DNA from: Microbulbifer donghaiensis
Lineage (GTDB): Bacteria; Pseudomonadota; Gammaproteobacteria; Pseudomonadales; Cellvibrionaceae
Length of the DNA stretch: 37,997 bases
NCBI RefSeq assembly: GCF_900129095.1
Contig: NZ_FQVA01000010.1
Coordinates: 1-37,997, forward strand
Direction: 5' to 3'
Shown here: positions 16,289-25,635 of the stretch, in pieces
How the letters are laid out: each line of letters starts with the position of its first letter
How positions within the stretch are numbered: the stretch's first letter is position 1
The notes under the pieces: generated by a model
What the model was told of the DNA's origin: nothing
Seen by the model: only the letters and a program-made list of their open reading frames with translations
Database searches by the model: none
Made by a program: the position numbers and the translations under genes

Positions 16289-17708
16289 TTTCTTTCAGTT
16301 CCAGAATGTATTCGTCAAATTGGACAAAGTAGTCGTTACTGGCGGTCGCCCCGGTAAACTCTACCTGCACCGCGGCGGTGCCGGCCTGGTTTACCGCGGC
16401 CGCTTCGACCATGTGACTCATCGCCAAAAGATCGCGGGCATCTTCCAGTGGCAGATCGCGACTGTTGATACGACGACCACTGCCCAGTGCCTTCTGCAGA
16501 TATTCACGCAGATCGCTGCTATTAAAATTGAAAGCCTGGTCCAGCAGTTGCTGCAACAGTATGTCACGGCGACTCTCTTCCGCCAGTGGCGCTTCGTCCT
16601 CGACCCGGGTGTTGACCGGCTGTCGGCGGCTGCGCTGCCACAACTGGGTCTGTTTCGGGTCGAACAGACGCAACTGGAATCCACCCAGTTCGCCGCCGAG
16701 GCGATCCAGCAATGCCGATTTCTCTGCATTGTCACCGAGGCGCTGGCACAGGTCGGTGAACTCGCCCTCGGACTGGCTGTGCAGATAGCTGAGCTGGCGG
16801 ATAATGATGTCGGCGCGCTTGGTAAAGCCCTGCAGTGCCCGGCGTAGCGCAGGCAGTTTGACCTCGCAGGCGCGGCGCATACGGTCCTCGATGGTGTCGA
16901 GCATCAGCCACAGCAGTGATCGTCCCTCCTCCACCAGCTCCGGCAACATTTGCCGCAGGCGCCTCTCCCACTCCGCCTTGAGAGTTTTCTCCTTGCGGCG
17001 AATCCGCGCAATGACGCGGCCGATGGCATCGCGGTGTTTCTCCACGCTGTCGGCAGACAGGCGAATCGCCAGATCCGGCTGGAAGCGGCTCTCCATAAAC
17101 GAAAAGAATTCGTCGGTGGCCTGTTGCACCAGCAGCTGGGCCTCTACTTCCCGCACCATTTCCCGCTTGCGCTCTTCGAGCTCCGCGATCATGTCAGTGA
17201 AGTCGGCAACGATGCGCTCCGAGTACTCCCAGGCATCGATGAGGTCGTGAATCTCCCCCCGGGCCGCGAACGCTTCCAGTGCATTGAGGGTGTTGCGGGT
17301 ATTGCGGTGGCGGGTGCGCACGCGGGCACTGTCCACCTCCACCAGCGGCTGGGTGAACAGGCGCCCGCGGCGACTGAACGGAAAAGTGGCGGACAGCGTC
17401 GCGCTGTCCACCTGCTTTTCCAGCCAGCCGAATTCCACCAGGCTATTCAGCACCCAGACCGCCTGCTCGCGGAGATTGCGAAAACGCCCCTCAGATTCCG
17501 GGTTGTCGTCATCGCCGTCCAGTTGCGGTGCCCGGGTCAGCGCCTCGCTGAAAATCTCCAGGATCTGCTCGCGCGCCAACGACTCGCCATAATCCGCCTT
17601 GGCGGTATACAGCCGCTCATACAGCAGGCGCAGGCATTCCACCACCTGCTCGCGGTATTTTCCGGTAAGGGGGCGAAAGAAGTGCTGATAGGAATCGACG
17701 AAGAACAA
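16281..17708 (-). CDS. jetA: Wadjet defence protein JetA (kleisin, MukF-like)
   Basis: JetA is the kleisin-like subunit of the loop-extruding complex. The 475-aa, largely helical protein begins LFFVDSYQHFFRPLTGKYRE, the usual JetA opening (hydrophobic start, then FF.PL). It includes the winged-helix region VWVLNSLVEFGWLEKQVDS and long helices in the middle. The start is TTG at 17708 with no strong ribosome site. It lies 15 bases after the stop of the DUF3012 gene and in the same reading frame, so re-initiation after that gene is likely. There is no ATG near the start, which supports the TTG. Confidence 0.87.
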   Translation of the reverse strand: MFFVDSYQHFFRPLTGKYREQVVECLRLLYERLYTAKADYGESLAREQILEIFSEALTRAPQLDGDDDNPESEGRFRNLREQAVWVLNSLVEFGWLEKQVDSATLSATFPFSRRGRLFTQPLVEVDSARVRTRHRNTRNTLNALEAFAARGEIHDLIDAWEYSERIVADFTDMIAELEERKREMVREVEAQLLVQQATDEFFSFMESRFQPDLAIRLSADSVEKHRDAIGRVIARIRRKEKTLKAEWERRLRQMLPELVEEGRSLLWLMLDTIEDRMRRACEVKLPALRRALQGFTKRADIIIRQLSYLHSQSEGEFTDLCQRLGDNAEKSALLDRLGGELGGFQLRLFDPKQTQLWQRSRRQPVNTRVEDEAPLAEESRRDILLQQLLDQAFNFNSSDLREYLQKALGSGRRINSRDLPLEDARDLLAMSHMVEAAAVNQAGTAAVQVEFTGATASNDYFVQFDEYILELKESD

Positions 17709-17723
17709 CGGCGTCGATTCCGC

Positions 17724-17912
17724 TTACTCTTCTTCAGGCTTTTGCTTGAATACGCAGTGCTTGGTGTAGTCGCCAGCGTCGTTCAGGGACCACTCGCCCT
17801 TGGGGATTTCATCCATCTTCTTGCACCACTTCTCCGAGCCGCGCTTGGGCTCACAGGCAGTGAGAGTGATCAGGGCAAGTGTAGAAAAGGACAAGACAAA
17901 GATTTTTTTCAT
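17724..17912 (-). CDS. DUF3012-type small lipoprotein
   Basis: The 62-aa precursor has a lipoprotein signal (MKKIFVLSFSTLALITLTAC, Cys20 acylated). The mature part of 43 residues reads GSEKWCKKM, PKGEWSLNDAGDYTKHCVF. That is the DUF3012 pattern, with Cys30 and Cys53 free to form a disulfide. Function is unknown. The gene directly precedes jetA in the same frame and probably shares its transcript, but DUF3012 proteins are not known Wadjet components, so the link may be only positional. Confidence 0.83.
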   Translation of the reverse strand: MKKIFVLSFSTLALITLTACEPKRGSEKWCKKMDEIPKGEWSLNDAGDYTKHCVFKQKPEEE

Positions 17913-17947
17913 GGTTTATTTCTAGTTATGTCTACGTATGAATTTAT

Positions 17948-17986
17948 GTCGTCATAACAGCACAGAGCCTGTGCCGGCATAACGAC
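17948..17986 (-). terminator. Hairpin between cysS and the DUF3012-jet transcript
   Basis: A long imperfect stem (gtcgttatg..ggcacag / ctgtgc..ttatgacgac, with G-U pairs) lies just after the cysS stop on the minus strand. It lacks a T-run, so it may attenuate rather than end transcription into the jet genes. Confidence 0.5.
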
Positions 17987-18005
17987 ACCAGTTAATAGCG
18001 CGTAA

Positions 18006-19379
18006 TTACTCCCGCCGCCACTTGGTGCCTTCGCGGCTATCTTCAAGCACCACACCCTTGGACTTCAACTCCTCGCGGATTTCGTCAGAGCGGGCGTAAT
18101 TTTTGTCCTTTTTGCTCTGGGCGCGTTCCGCGATCAGCTGTTCAATTTCCTCTGCGGAAATCGACTCGCCGCCGCGAACCTGCTGGAACCAGGCTTCCGG
18201 GTCCTGCTGCAGTATGCCGAGCATCTCGCCCGCACGCAGCAGCAGCCCTTTCAGGCGCGCCTTGTCACCTGCCTCAGCCTTGTTCAGGTCCTTGGCGATC
18301 TGGTGCAGCTCGCTGATCGCGATCGGCGTATTCAGGTCATCTTCGAGCGCGGCCATAAACGCGGAACTGCCGAGATCCACCTCGGCCGCAGGCACGGCTT
18401 CGGTCTCCCGCAGCGCACCGTAGAGTGAGTCGAGACTGCGCCAGGCCTGGTCCAGCAAGTCGGCGCTGAAATTCAGTTCCGAGCGATAGTGGGCCGACAG
18501 CAGTGCGAAGCGCAGCACCTCGCCCGGATACTGCTTGAGCAGGTCGTTGACCATGCGGAAGTTGCCCAGGGACTTGGACATCTTCTCGCCTTCAATATTG
18601 ACGTAGCCGTTGTGCATCCAGTAGCGCACAAAGTCCACACCGTTGGCGCAGCAGCTCTGGGCGCGCTCGTTCTCGTGGTGCGGGAACGTCAGATCGCGGC
18701 CGCCGCCGTGAATATCGATGGTCTCGCCCAGGTGCTTCTTGATCATCGCCGAGCACTCCAGGTGCCAGCCGGGCCGGCCGCGACCCCAGGGGCTGTCCCA
18801 GCCGGGCTCGTCATCCTTGGACGGCTTCCACAGCACGAAATCACCGGCGTACTTCTTGTAGGGCGCCACTTCCACCCGCGCACCGGCGAGCATATCGTCG
18901 AGGGAGCGCTTGGACAGCTTGCCGTAATCCGCCATGGAGTCCACCGCGAACAGCACATGGCCCTCGGCGGCGTAGGCGTGGCCCTTTTCCAGCAGCCGTT
19001 CGATCATGTCGATCATTTCCGGCAGGTGCTGGGTCGCATAGGGAATGACATCCGGCTCCAGATTATTGAGCGCCGCCATGTCCTCGAAGTAGGCCTCGGC
19101 GAAACGCGCCGACAGCGCGCCGATCTCTTCGCCGTTGTCCCGCGCGGCCTTCATGATCTTGTCGTCGATATCGGTGATATTGCGCGCGTAAATCACATCG
19201 CTGAAGTTTTGCTTCAGCAAGCGATACAGGGTGTCGAACACGACCACCGGGCGCGCATTGCCGATATGCACGCGGTTGTATACCGTCGGGCCGCAGACAT
19301 ACATGCGCACGCGGTCATCCACGAGGGGCTGGAAGGGTTCTTTCTGTCCGGAGAAAGTGTTGTAAAGCTGTAAGGCCAT
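18006..19379 (-). CDS. cysS: Cysteinyl-tRNA synthetase
   Basis: This class I enzyme charges tRNA-Cys. The 457-aa protein has the CysRS N-terminus with zinc-binding Cys ([24 protein letters not shown]-type motif) and [11 protein letters not shown]. Further zinc ligands lie in WHLECSAM and [11 protein letters not shown], and the KMSKS loop reads [11 protein letters not shown] (about residue 270). Length is normal and all catalytic motifs are present. It is transcribed leftward after glnS, with a terminator-like hairpin between them. Confidence 0.97.
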   Translation of the reverse strand: MALQLYNTFSGQKEPFQPLVDDRVRMYVCGPTVYNRVHIGNARPVVVFDTLYRLLKQNFSDVIYARNITDIDDKIMKAARDNGEEIGALSARFAEAYFEDMAALNNLEPDVIPYATQHLPEMIDMIERLLEKGHAYAAEGHVLFAVDSMADYGKLSKRSLDDMLAGARVEVAPYKKYAGDFVLWKPSKDDEPGWDSPWGRGRPGWHLECSAMIKKHLGETIDIHGGGRDLTFPHHENERAQSCCANGVDFVRYWMHNGYVNIEGEKMSKSLGNFRMVNDLLKQYPGEVLRFALLSAHYRSELNFSADLLDQAWRSLDSLYGALRETEAVPAAEVDLGSSAFMAALEDDLNTPIAISELHQIAKDLNKAEAGDKARLKGLLLRAGEMLGILQQDPEAWFQQVRGGESISAEEIEQLIAERAQSKKDKNYARSDEIREELKSKGVVLEDSREGTKWRRE

Positions 19380-19468
19380 CTGTTCTCACAAGTTCTTTTG
19401 ATTGGTGATGCTCAATGGCGAGCAGCCATCCCTGGAGCGGCCGCCGGCCCGGCCATCCTTGGCCGGTC

Positions 19469-19513
19469 GCAAAAATGGGCAGCGAGCAATACTCGCTACT
19501 CGCCCATTTTTGC
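19469..19513 (-). terminator. Terminator overlapping the end of glnS
   Basis: The arms gcaaaaatgggc and gcccatttttgc enclose an inner stem (agcgagcaa/tactcgct). On the minus strand the 3' arm ends in ATTTTT. The 5' arm covers the last codons of glnS, whose TAG stop is in the loop region. Confidence 0.78.
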
Positions 19514-21166
19514 CCAGCTGTCGCGCAGACCGATGGTGCGGTTGAATACCGGTTTCTCCGCGGTGCCGTACTTGTTGTCGCGGCAAAAGTAGCCGTTGCG
19601 CTCAAACTGATAGCTGTGCTCCGGCGCGGCCGAGGCCAGTCCGATCTCGCCCTTGCAGCCGCTCAGCACCTGCAGGTTGTCCGGGTTTACATGGTCGAGG
19701 AAATTCTTGCCGCCGGCATCCGGGGCCGGATCGCTGAACAGGCGGTCGTACAGACGCACTTCGCAGTCCACGTTTTTCTCCGCGGAAACCCAGTGAATCA
19801 CGCCCTTCGGTTTGACGCCATCGGCGGGGTCCTTGCCCAGGGTATCCAGATCCACAGAGCAGACGACCTCGATAATCTCGCCGGCATCATTCTTGATAAC
19901 CTCGTCCGCCTGAATCACATAGGCGTTGCGCAGGCGCACCTTCTTGCCAAGTACCAGGCGCTTGTATTTCTTATTGGCCTCCTCGCGGAAGTCCTCCTGC
20001 TCGATGTACAAGGTGCGGGTGAACGGCAGGTCCCGCGCCGGCAGGTCTTCGCGCACCGGGTGACCGGGTGCGGGGAGAATCTCCTCCCGGCCTTCCGGGT
20101 AATTGCTCAGCGTGACCTTGAGCGGCTCCATCACGCACATGGCGCGGGGCGCGTTCTTGTCCAGCTCGTCGCGGATACAGTATTCCAGCATGCCCACATC
20201 GACGACCGAGTCAGAGCGGGTGACTCCGATCATCTCGCAGAACTTGCGAATGGCGGCCGGCGGCACGCCGCGGCGGCGCTGGCCGGACAGGGTCGGCATA
20301 CGCGGGTCGTCCCAGCCGTCCACGTGCCCCTCATCGACCAGCTGCTTCAGCTTGCGCTTGGAGACCACGGTGTAGTTGAGGTTCAGGCGCGCGAACTCGT
20401 ACTGGCGCGGGCGCGCCGGCACCGGCAGGTTCGCAATGAACCAGTCATACAGCGGCTTGTGGTCCTCGAACTCCAGCGTGCAGATGGAGTGGCTGATGCC
20501 TTCGATGGCATCGGACTGGCCGTGGGCGAAGTCGTAGCTCGGGTAGATACACCACTTGTCGCCGGTCTGGTGGTGCGCCATCTTCTTGATGCGATAGATG
20601 ATCGGGTCGCGCAGGTTGATATTCGGCGCGGCCATATCGATCTTGGCGCGCAGGCTGCACTCGCCCTCTGCCATCTCACCGTTCTTCATTTTGTCGAACA
20701 GCTCGAGATTCTCCTCCGCCGAGCGGTCGCGGTAGGGGCTGTTCTTGCCCGGTTCCGTCAGGGTGCCGCGGTAATGGCGCGCGTCTTCCGGCGACAGGTG
20801 GCAGACGTAGGCCTTGCCCTCTTTAATCAGGTGCAGCGCCCATTCGTGCAGCTGGTCAAAATAATCCGAGGTGTAGCGGGCTTCACCGTTCCACTCAAAA
20901 CCGAGCCAAGACACATCGCGCTTGATCGCGTCGACATATTCTTCCTCTTCCTTGGCAGGGTTGGTGTCGTCGAAGCGCAGATTGCAGGTACCGCCGAATT
21001 CCTGCGCGAGACCGAAGTTCAGGCAGATGGACTTGGCGTGGCCGATATGCAGGTAGCCATTGGGCTCCGGCGGAAAACGGGTCGCCAGTTGGGACACCCG
21101 GCCCCCGGCCAGGTCTTCGCGAATAATGTTCTGTAAAAAGTGAGCGGGCTTGCTCTCGGATGTCAT
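19496..21166 (-). CDS. glnS: Glutaminyl-tRNA synthetase
   Basis: This class I enzyme charges tRNA-Gln. The 556-aa protein shows [20 protein letters not shown] (HIGH motif), LRFDDTNP, the KMSKS-equivalent VVSKRKL and [16 protein letters not shown], followed by the two anticodon-binding beta barrels. Length matches bacterial GlnRS. It is divergent from ppiB, and the 210-bp region between them must carry both promoters, although I could not identify a clear one. Confidence 0.97.
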   Translation of the reverse strand: MTSESKPAHFLQNIIREDLAGGRVSQLATRFPPEPNGYLHIGHAKSICLNFGLAQEFGGTCNLRFDDTNPAKEEEEYVDAIKRDVSWLGFEWNGEARYTSDYFDQLHEWALHLIKEGKAYVCHLSPEDARHYRGTLTEPGKNSPYRDRSAEENLELFDKMKNGEMAEGECSLRAKIDMAAPNINLRDPIIYRIKKMAHHQTGDKWCIYPSYDFAHGQSDAIEGISHSICTLEFEDHKPLYDWFIANLPVPARPRQYEFARLNLNYTVVSKRKLKQLVDEGHVDGWDDPRMPTLSGQRRRGVPPAAIRKFCEMIGVTRSDSVVDVGMLEYCIRDELDKNAPRAMCVMEPLKVTLSNYPEGREEILPAPGHPVREDLPARDLPFTRTLYIEQEDFREEANKKYKRLVLGKKVRLRNAYVIQADEVIKNDAGEIIEVVCSVDLDTLGKDPADGVKPKGVIHWVSAEKNVDCEVRLYDRLFSDPAPDAGGKNFLDHVNPDNLQVLSGCKGEIGLASAAPEHSYQFERNGYFCRDNKYGTAEKPVFNRTIGLRDSWAKMGE

Positions 21167-21376
21167 AGGATTCTCTATTACAGCTGTGCGAATGTAAGCG
21201 GCGGATTATAGCCCAGATGGATCCCAGAATATCGAGTCCGGATCGGCGTTTTCTTCTGCCCCACCTGCGCCTGCTCAATTTTTGAGCGAACCAGTCGATC
21301 GCGGCATCAGGCCATTTTACAGCCCCTGTCGACACGGTATTATGCCGCCCCAAACACACCCCTGTTAGGATATTTT

Positions 21377-21886
21377 ATGATCACCCTGCACACCACCCAC
21401 GGCGATATCGCCATCGAACTGGACTTCGACAAAGCCCCGAAAACTGCGGCCAATTTCCTGCAGTACTGTCGTGACGATTTCTACACCGGCACCATCTTCC
21501 ACCGGGTGATCGACAACTTCATGGTCCAGGGCGGCGGCATGACCCCGGATATGGAACAGAAGCAGACCCGCGAGCCGATCGAAAACGAAGCCGACAACGG
21601 CCTTAAGAACGACACCGGCACCCTGGCCATGGCTCGCACCATGGATCCGCACTCCGCCAGCTCCCAGTTCTTTATTAACGTGAAGGACAACGATTTCCTG
21701 AACTTCCGCAGCAAAGACCCGCAGGGCTGGGGCTACTGCGTGTTCGGCAAGGTGGTCGAAGGCATGGACGTGGTGAACAAGATCAAAGGTGTGAAAACCG
21801 GCACCAAGGGCTTCCACCAGGACGTACCGACGGAAACCATCGAGATCACCGGCGTGACGGTATCCGACGCCTATTCTGACAAGTAA
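21377..21886 (+). CDS. ppiB: Peptidyl-prolyl cis-trans isomerase B (cytoplasmic cyclophilin)
   Basis: PpiB speeds proline isomerisation during folding. The 169-aa protein is a single cyclophilin domain without a signal peptide: [53 protein letters not shown] and the C-terminal [19 protein letters not shown] precedes ATG 21377 by a suitable distance. lpxH follows after 22 bases, the common gammaproteobacterial arrangement. Confidence 0.95.
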   Translation: MITLHTTHGDIAIELDFDKAPKTAANFLQYCRDDFYTGTIFHRVIDNFMVQGGGMTPDMEQKQTREPIENEADNGLKNDTGTLAMARTMDPHSASSQFFINVKDNDFLNFRSKDPQGWGYCVFGKVVEGMDVVNKIKGVKTGTKGFHQDVPTETIEITGVTVSDAYSDK

Positions 21887-21908
21887 TACGGAAGCAAAGG
21901 CCGGAACA

Positions 21909-22637
21909 TTGTCTTCTTACCTCATTTCCGATCTGCACCTCGACGAGAGCCGCCCGGACGTTACCCGGGCGTTCTTCGATTTTCTGCGCGGTCGCGCCGC
22001 CGGCGCCGAGGCGCTGTATATCCTCGGTGACTTCTTCGAGGTGTGGATCGGCGATGACGACGACGCCCCCCTTGCCGCCGAAGTCGCCCGCGAGCTGAGC
22101 CGCTTCAGCGGCAGCGGCGCCGAACTGTACCTGATGCACGGCAACCGCGATTTCCTGCTCGGTCAGGACTTCGCCCACCGCGCCGGCGCGGTGCTGCTGC
22201 CGGACCCAAGCACCATCACCCTGGCCGGCCGGAAAGTGCTGCTGATGCACGGTGACAGCCTCTGTACCCGCGACAGCGAATATATGGCGTTCCGCCAACA
22301 GGCGCGGGATCCCAACTGGCAGCAGGCGCTGCTGGCCAAGCCGCTGGAAGAGCGCCGGGCCATCGCCACCCAGATCCGCGCCGTCTCCAAGTCCATGAAC
22401 AGCCGCAAGGCGGAGGACATCATGGATGTGACCCCCGAGGAAGTGGAGAATGCCATGCGCGCAGAAGGCGTCCACACGCTGATCCACGGCCACACCCACA
22501 GACCCGCGCGTCACGCCCTGACTGTCGACGGCGCGCCGGCGGAGCGCATTGTGCTCGGCGACTGGGCTGCGCAGGGCTGGTGCGTCAAAGCGGACAAAGA
22601 TTCACTTGAATTGATCCACTGGCCCATTGCATCCTAA
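21909..22637 (+). CDS. lpxH: UDP-2,3-diacylglucosamine diphosphatase
   Basis: LpxH hydrolyses UDP-2,3-diacylglucosamine to lipid X in lipid A synthesis at the inner membrane. The 242-aa protein carries the full metallophosphoesterase set: DLHLD, GDFFEVWIGDD, MHGNRDFLLG, LMHGDSLCT and IHGHTHRPARH. The start is TTG at 21909 with AAAGG upstream, 22 bases after ppiB, so the two are likely cotranscribed. Confidence 0.95.
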   Translation: MSSYLISDLHLDESRPDVTRAFFDFLRGRAAGAEALYILGDFFEVWIGDDDDAPLAAEVARELSRFSGSGAELYLMHGNRDFLLGQDFAHRAGAVLLPDPSTITLAGRKVLLMHGDSLCTRDSEYMAFRQQARDPNWQQALLAKPLEERRAIATQIRAVSKSMNSRKAEDIMDVTPEEVENAMRAEGVHTLIHGHTHRPARHALTVDGAPAERIVLGDWAAQGWCVKADKDSLELIHWPIAS

Positions 22638-22750
22638 CCAACAGGCAAAGGGCATATTGAGCGCCCTTGCCGACTTGGAGCGCACCTAGGCGAGCGAACG
22701 CGAGCGATGCGCAGCAGATAAGACGGCGACTAGGGACTGGGGCGCTGCAA

Positions 22751-23926
22751 ATGGTCAAAAGCTACATCAAAAGCTATAAAAAGCGCGTACTGATACTCGG
22801 CGGCTACGGCAATTTCGGAGCGCGTATCGCCCGCATGCTCAGCAGCGAGTCGGACGTCCAGCTGATCATCGCCGGGCACGACCGCTTCAGAGCCGAGCTC
22901 TGCGCGTCCAATCTACCCGGCATCGCCGAAGGCCTGCGCCTGGAACGCGATGCCATTAACCTGGCGTCACAGCTCAAAGCCCTGCATCTCGACCTGCTGA
23001 TCCACTGTGCCGGTCCCTTCCAGCAACAGCAGGATTACCGCGTCGCCCAGGCTTGTATCGAATCCGCCACGCCCTATATCGACATCGCCGATGCGCGCCG
23101 CTACGTGTGCGACTTCAACCGCCTGTCACCCGCCGCGGAAACCGCCGGTATCGCCATGGTCTCGGGGGCCAGCTCCCTGCCAGCGCTGAGCTCCGCGGTA
23201 CTGAAGGAAATCGCGCGCGAATTGCCGACGATCCGATCCGTTGATATAGCCATTGCCCCCGCGCACCGCATCGTGCGCGGCTTCGCCACGGTACGCGCCG
23301 GCTTCGAGTCCCTCGGCGAGAGCTTTCCGCTGCTGCAGAACGGCGAGTGGCGCGAGTCCTATACCGGCAACTACCTACACAGTGTCAAACTGGCGCACCC
23401 GGTCGGCAAACGCTGGCTGTGTGACTTCGATGTCCCGGACCTGGAATTGTGCCCCCGCTATCTGCCAGAGGTGCACAACGCGCGTTTCGCCACCGGACTG
23501 CAGCCGCGCACGCTGCAAACCGGGCTGTCAGTGTGCGCCCGCCTGGCGCGTCTGCACCTGCCCACTGCCAGCCCGCGCTTTGCCCGCCTCGGCCACAAAC
23601 TTGCCGCCCACTGGCCCGGCGGCAGCAACCACGGCGGTATGCTGATCCGCGCGGACGGTACAGACCAGTTTGGCGACGTCGCTTCCTACCAATGGCAGAT
23701 CCTCGGCCTGAACGGCGACGGCCCCTGGATTCCCGCCGCGCCGGCGGCGGCCCTAGCCCGCAAATACCTGCGCGGCGACTGGAGTTTTGTCGGCGCCCAG
23801 GCCTGCTGGCAACTGCTGACAGTCGACGAGATACTCACCGAGCTGGCGCCCTATTCTGTCGTCACCGCCATGGAACGGCTGGAACCTCACGCACAGATGG
23901 CGCCGGCAGTGGCCGCCAGTTCATGA
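22751..23926 (+). CDS. Saccharopine-dehydrogenase-like NAD(P)-binding protein
   Basis: The 391-aa protein starts with a Rossmann motif (RVLILGGYGNFGARIARML) and continues with the catalytic-domain features of the saccharopine dehydrogenase/reductase superfamily: LLIHCAGPFQQQQ, ATPYIDIADARRYV and MVSGASSLPALSSAV. Such proteins often act in unusual lipid or amino acid metabolism; the substrate here is unknown. ATG 22751 is preferred over the frame start at 22667. It overlaps the DUF2269 gene by 4 bases, which points to a functional pair. Confidence 0.82.
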   Translation: MVKSYIKSYKKRVLILGGYGNFGARIARMLSSESDVQLIIAGHDRFRAELCASNLPGIAEGLRLERDAINLASQLKALHLDLLIHCAGPFQQQQDYRVAQACIESATPYIDIADARRYVCDFNRLSPAAETAGIAMVSGASSLPALSSAVLKEIARELPTIRSVDIAIAPAHRIVRGFATVRAGFESLGESFPLLQNGEWRESYTGNYLHSVKLAHPVGKRWLCDFDVPDLELCPRYLPEVHNARFATGLQPRTLQTGLSVCARLARLHLPTASPRFARLGHKLAAHWPGGSNHGGMLIRADGTDQFGDVASYQWQILGLNGDGPWIPAAPAAALARKYLRGDWSFVGAQACWQLLTVDEILTELAPYSVVTAMERLEPHAQMAPAVAASS

Positions 23927-24378
23927 ACCTCTACCTGACCCTGAAGACACTGCATGTTCTCAGTGCAATGGTTGTACTGGGTACGGGCATCGGTATTGCC
24001 TGGTACACCCTGCGCGCGTGGCTGTCCGGTGATTTACAGGTATTCCGCTGGATCAGCGGCGAGACGGTGGCGGCCGACTGGATCTTTACCAGCAGTGCCA
24101 TCGTCGCACTGCTCGGTAGCGCCGCAGGGATGCTGGCGATCAACCCGGCCTGGCTGCAGCAGTTGTGGCTGCAACTGGCGATTATGCTGACCGGCGCCGT
24201 GTTTCTGCTTTGGCTGCCGGTGGTGATTCTGCAATACCGCTTGCGCCACCACGCCCGCGAAGCCAGTACGGATGCGATTCAACGCACCATGCGGCTCTGG
24301 TGCCTGCTCGGTGCGGCCGCGTTTCCGCTGATGGTGCTGATCGTTTTCCTGATGGTGACCAAGCCCGCCGCCCTGTAA
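23923..24378 (+). CDS. DUF2269 family integral membrane protein
   Basis: The 151-aa protein has four predicted membrane segments (LKTLHVLSAMVVLGTGIGIAW, IFTSSAIVALLGSAAGMLAI, LWLQLAIMLTGAVFLLWLPV, LWCLLGAAAFPLMVLIVFLM). The opening LYLTLKTLHVLSA is typical of DUF2269. Its ATG lies in the ATGA overlap with the preceding gene. Function is unknown; coupling suggests it works with the saccharopine-dehydrogenase-like enzyme, perhaps at the membrane. Confidence 0.82.
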   Translation: MNLYLTLKTLHVLSAMVVLGTGIGIAWYTLRAWLSGDLQVFRWISGETVAADWIFTSSAIVALLGSAAGMLAINPAWLQQLWLQLAIMLTGAVFLLWLPVVILQYRLRHHAREASTDAIQRTMRLWCLLGAAAFPLMVLIVFLMVTKPAAL

Positions 24379-24391
24379 GCCGCGCCGCTCT

Positions 24392-25024
24392 TCAGAGAAT
24401 CTTGCATACCTCGGCAAACTCGAATCTTGGTCCGCGCGGGTACAATAATTTCGGATCACCGTAACCCAGATTGCAGAGAAAGTTCGACTTGATATGGCTG
24501 TCCGGGCAGTGCTCCTGCTGGAACGCCGGCGCGCTGCTTTTTTCGCTGAAAAACTCGTGATCGACCATGGCATTGTCAAACCCGGACATGGGGCCGCAGT
24601 CCAGGCCCAGCGAGCGCGCCGCGAGAATAAAATAGCCGCCCTGCATCGAGCCGTTGCGAAATGCCGTGGTGGCCGCCAGCTCCGCATTGTCCACATACCA
24701 TTCGCGCGCCGGCGCGTGCGGGAACAGCTTGGGCAAATACTCGAAAAACTTATGGTCGTGCGCGATGATTGCGGTTACCGGCGCCGCCATGGTTTTGTCC
24801 ACGTTGCCCTCATTCAGCGCCGGCCGCAGCCTCTCTTTGGCCTCTTTCGTCTTAACAAAGACGATGCGCGCCGGGCAGCAGTTGGCGCTGGTCGGCCCCA
24901 TTTTCATCAACTCATAGAGCTGCTTCAGGGTCTCATCACTGACCGGCTTGTCCAGCCAGTGACTGTGCGTTCGGGCCTCGCGAAATAGCTGATCCAGGGC
25001 CTCGGATGAAATTGGATCGCTCAT
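24392..25024 (-). CDS. RutE/HadB-family NAD(P)H nitroreductase-like protein
   Basis: The 210-aa protein closely follows E. coli RutE (malonic semialdehyde reductase): [60 protein letters not shown] and [16 protein letters not shown]. It binds FMN by family knowledge. There is no rut operon here, so a pyrimidine role is unproven. ATG 25024 has AGGAGG 5 bases upstream. It carries a short insertion ([15 protein letters not shown]) absent from the E. coli protein. It converges on the DUF2269 gene. Confidence 0.87.
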   Translation of the reverse strand: MSDPISSEALDQLFREARTHSHWLDKPVSDETLKQLYELMKMGPTSANCCPARIVFVKTKEAKERLRPALNEGNVDKTMAAPVTAIIAHDHKFFEYLPKLFPHAPAREWYVDNAELAATTAFRNGSMQGGYFILAARSLGLDCGPMSGFDNAMVDHEFFSEKSSAPAFQQEHCPDSHIKSNFLCNLGYGDPKLLYPRGPRFEFAEVCKIL

Positions 25025-25073
25025 CTCCACCTCCTCATATAACCGCGCACGCTCATTAAGCAGTTATAGCGTA

Positions 25074-25131
25074 GCGGCAGGTTTGGTTTAGAGCGGGCTT
25101 CCAGCCAGATCAGAAACACAAAACCTGCCGC
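25074..25131. repeat. Inverted repeat upstream of the nitroreductase and DUF3081 genes
   Basis: Perfect 11-bp arms gcggcaggttt (25074-25084) and aaacctgccgc (25121-25131) lie about 50 bases upstream of the nitroreductase start. It could be an operator or a cruciform in this divergent promoter region. No known consensus is matched. Confidence 0.6.
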
Positions 25132-25245
25132 CGGCGTCGGGTCAGTGGCCCGCATGCGATATGTCGTCTAAGCTGTCAGACGGCAACAGCCGCCAAATTG
25201 CCTGGCGGCAAGAGAAAAATAGCCGTAGCGGCAACGGGAGATTCC

Positions 25246-25506
25246 GTGGAGCAGGAGCACAAGATTGACGTCAAGGAGGCACTCCGGGTGTTCGACAAAG
25301 CCACCAAGGAGGGCGTCAAGGAGAGCGACGGCTGGCACTATCGCGGGCTGACCGTCAGCACGGACTTCGACGGCTACACGGTATTTATCAATTCAGCCAA
25401 GGTGCAGCTCACCGTTTTCTTTCACAACAAATATACCGTCGACTACGACAGTGCCGACGACCTGCAGGAATTTGTCGACCTGCTGGCAAAGCTGGACCGG
25501 GATTAA
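25246..25506 (+). CDS. DUF3081-like small protein
   Basis: The 86-aa cytosolic protein (VEQEHKIDVKEALRVFDKAT...WHYRGLTVSTDFDGYTVF...VQLTVFFHNKYTVDYDSADD) fits the DUF3081 pattern as I remember it (GLT.-.DFDGYT, FFHNK). Function is unknown. GTG 25246 is chosen as start because GGGAG lies 7 bases upstream; the open frame extends back to 25198. It is followed by a REP-like element. Confidence 0.7.
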   Translation: MEQEHKIDVKEALRVFDKATKEGVKESDGWHYRGLTVSTDFDGYTVFINSAKVQLTVFFHNKYTVDYDSADDLQEFVDLLAKLDRD

Positions 25507-25539
25507 CCGCCAGTAACCCAAGGCGCCAGGTCAAGAACG

Positions 25540-25635
25540 CAGGATGGGCAAAGCGAAGCGTGCCCATCGCGGTGCCGCCTGATGGGCACGTCGCTACGCT
25601 CCTTTGCCCATCCTACGCTCCCTTGCCCATCCTAC
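25540..25635. repeat. REP-like palindrome, copy 3, with an extra half unit
   Basis: Arms aggatgggcaaag and ctttgcccatcctac match the elements at 6719 and 15414. An additional half arm (cttgcccatcctac, 25622-25635) follows and extends into the miaE stop codon: TAG at 25634-25632 is the TAG of the GTAGGATGGGCAAG arm. Confidence 0.85.

Noticed and set aside
19415..21136. 573-codon open frame antisense to glnS
   Set aside because: GlnRS on the minus strand is unmistakable. The opposite frame has no motif and no ribosome site.
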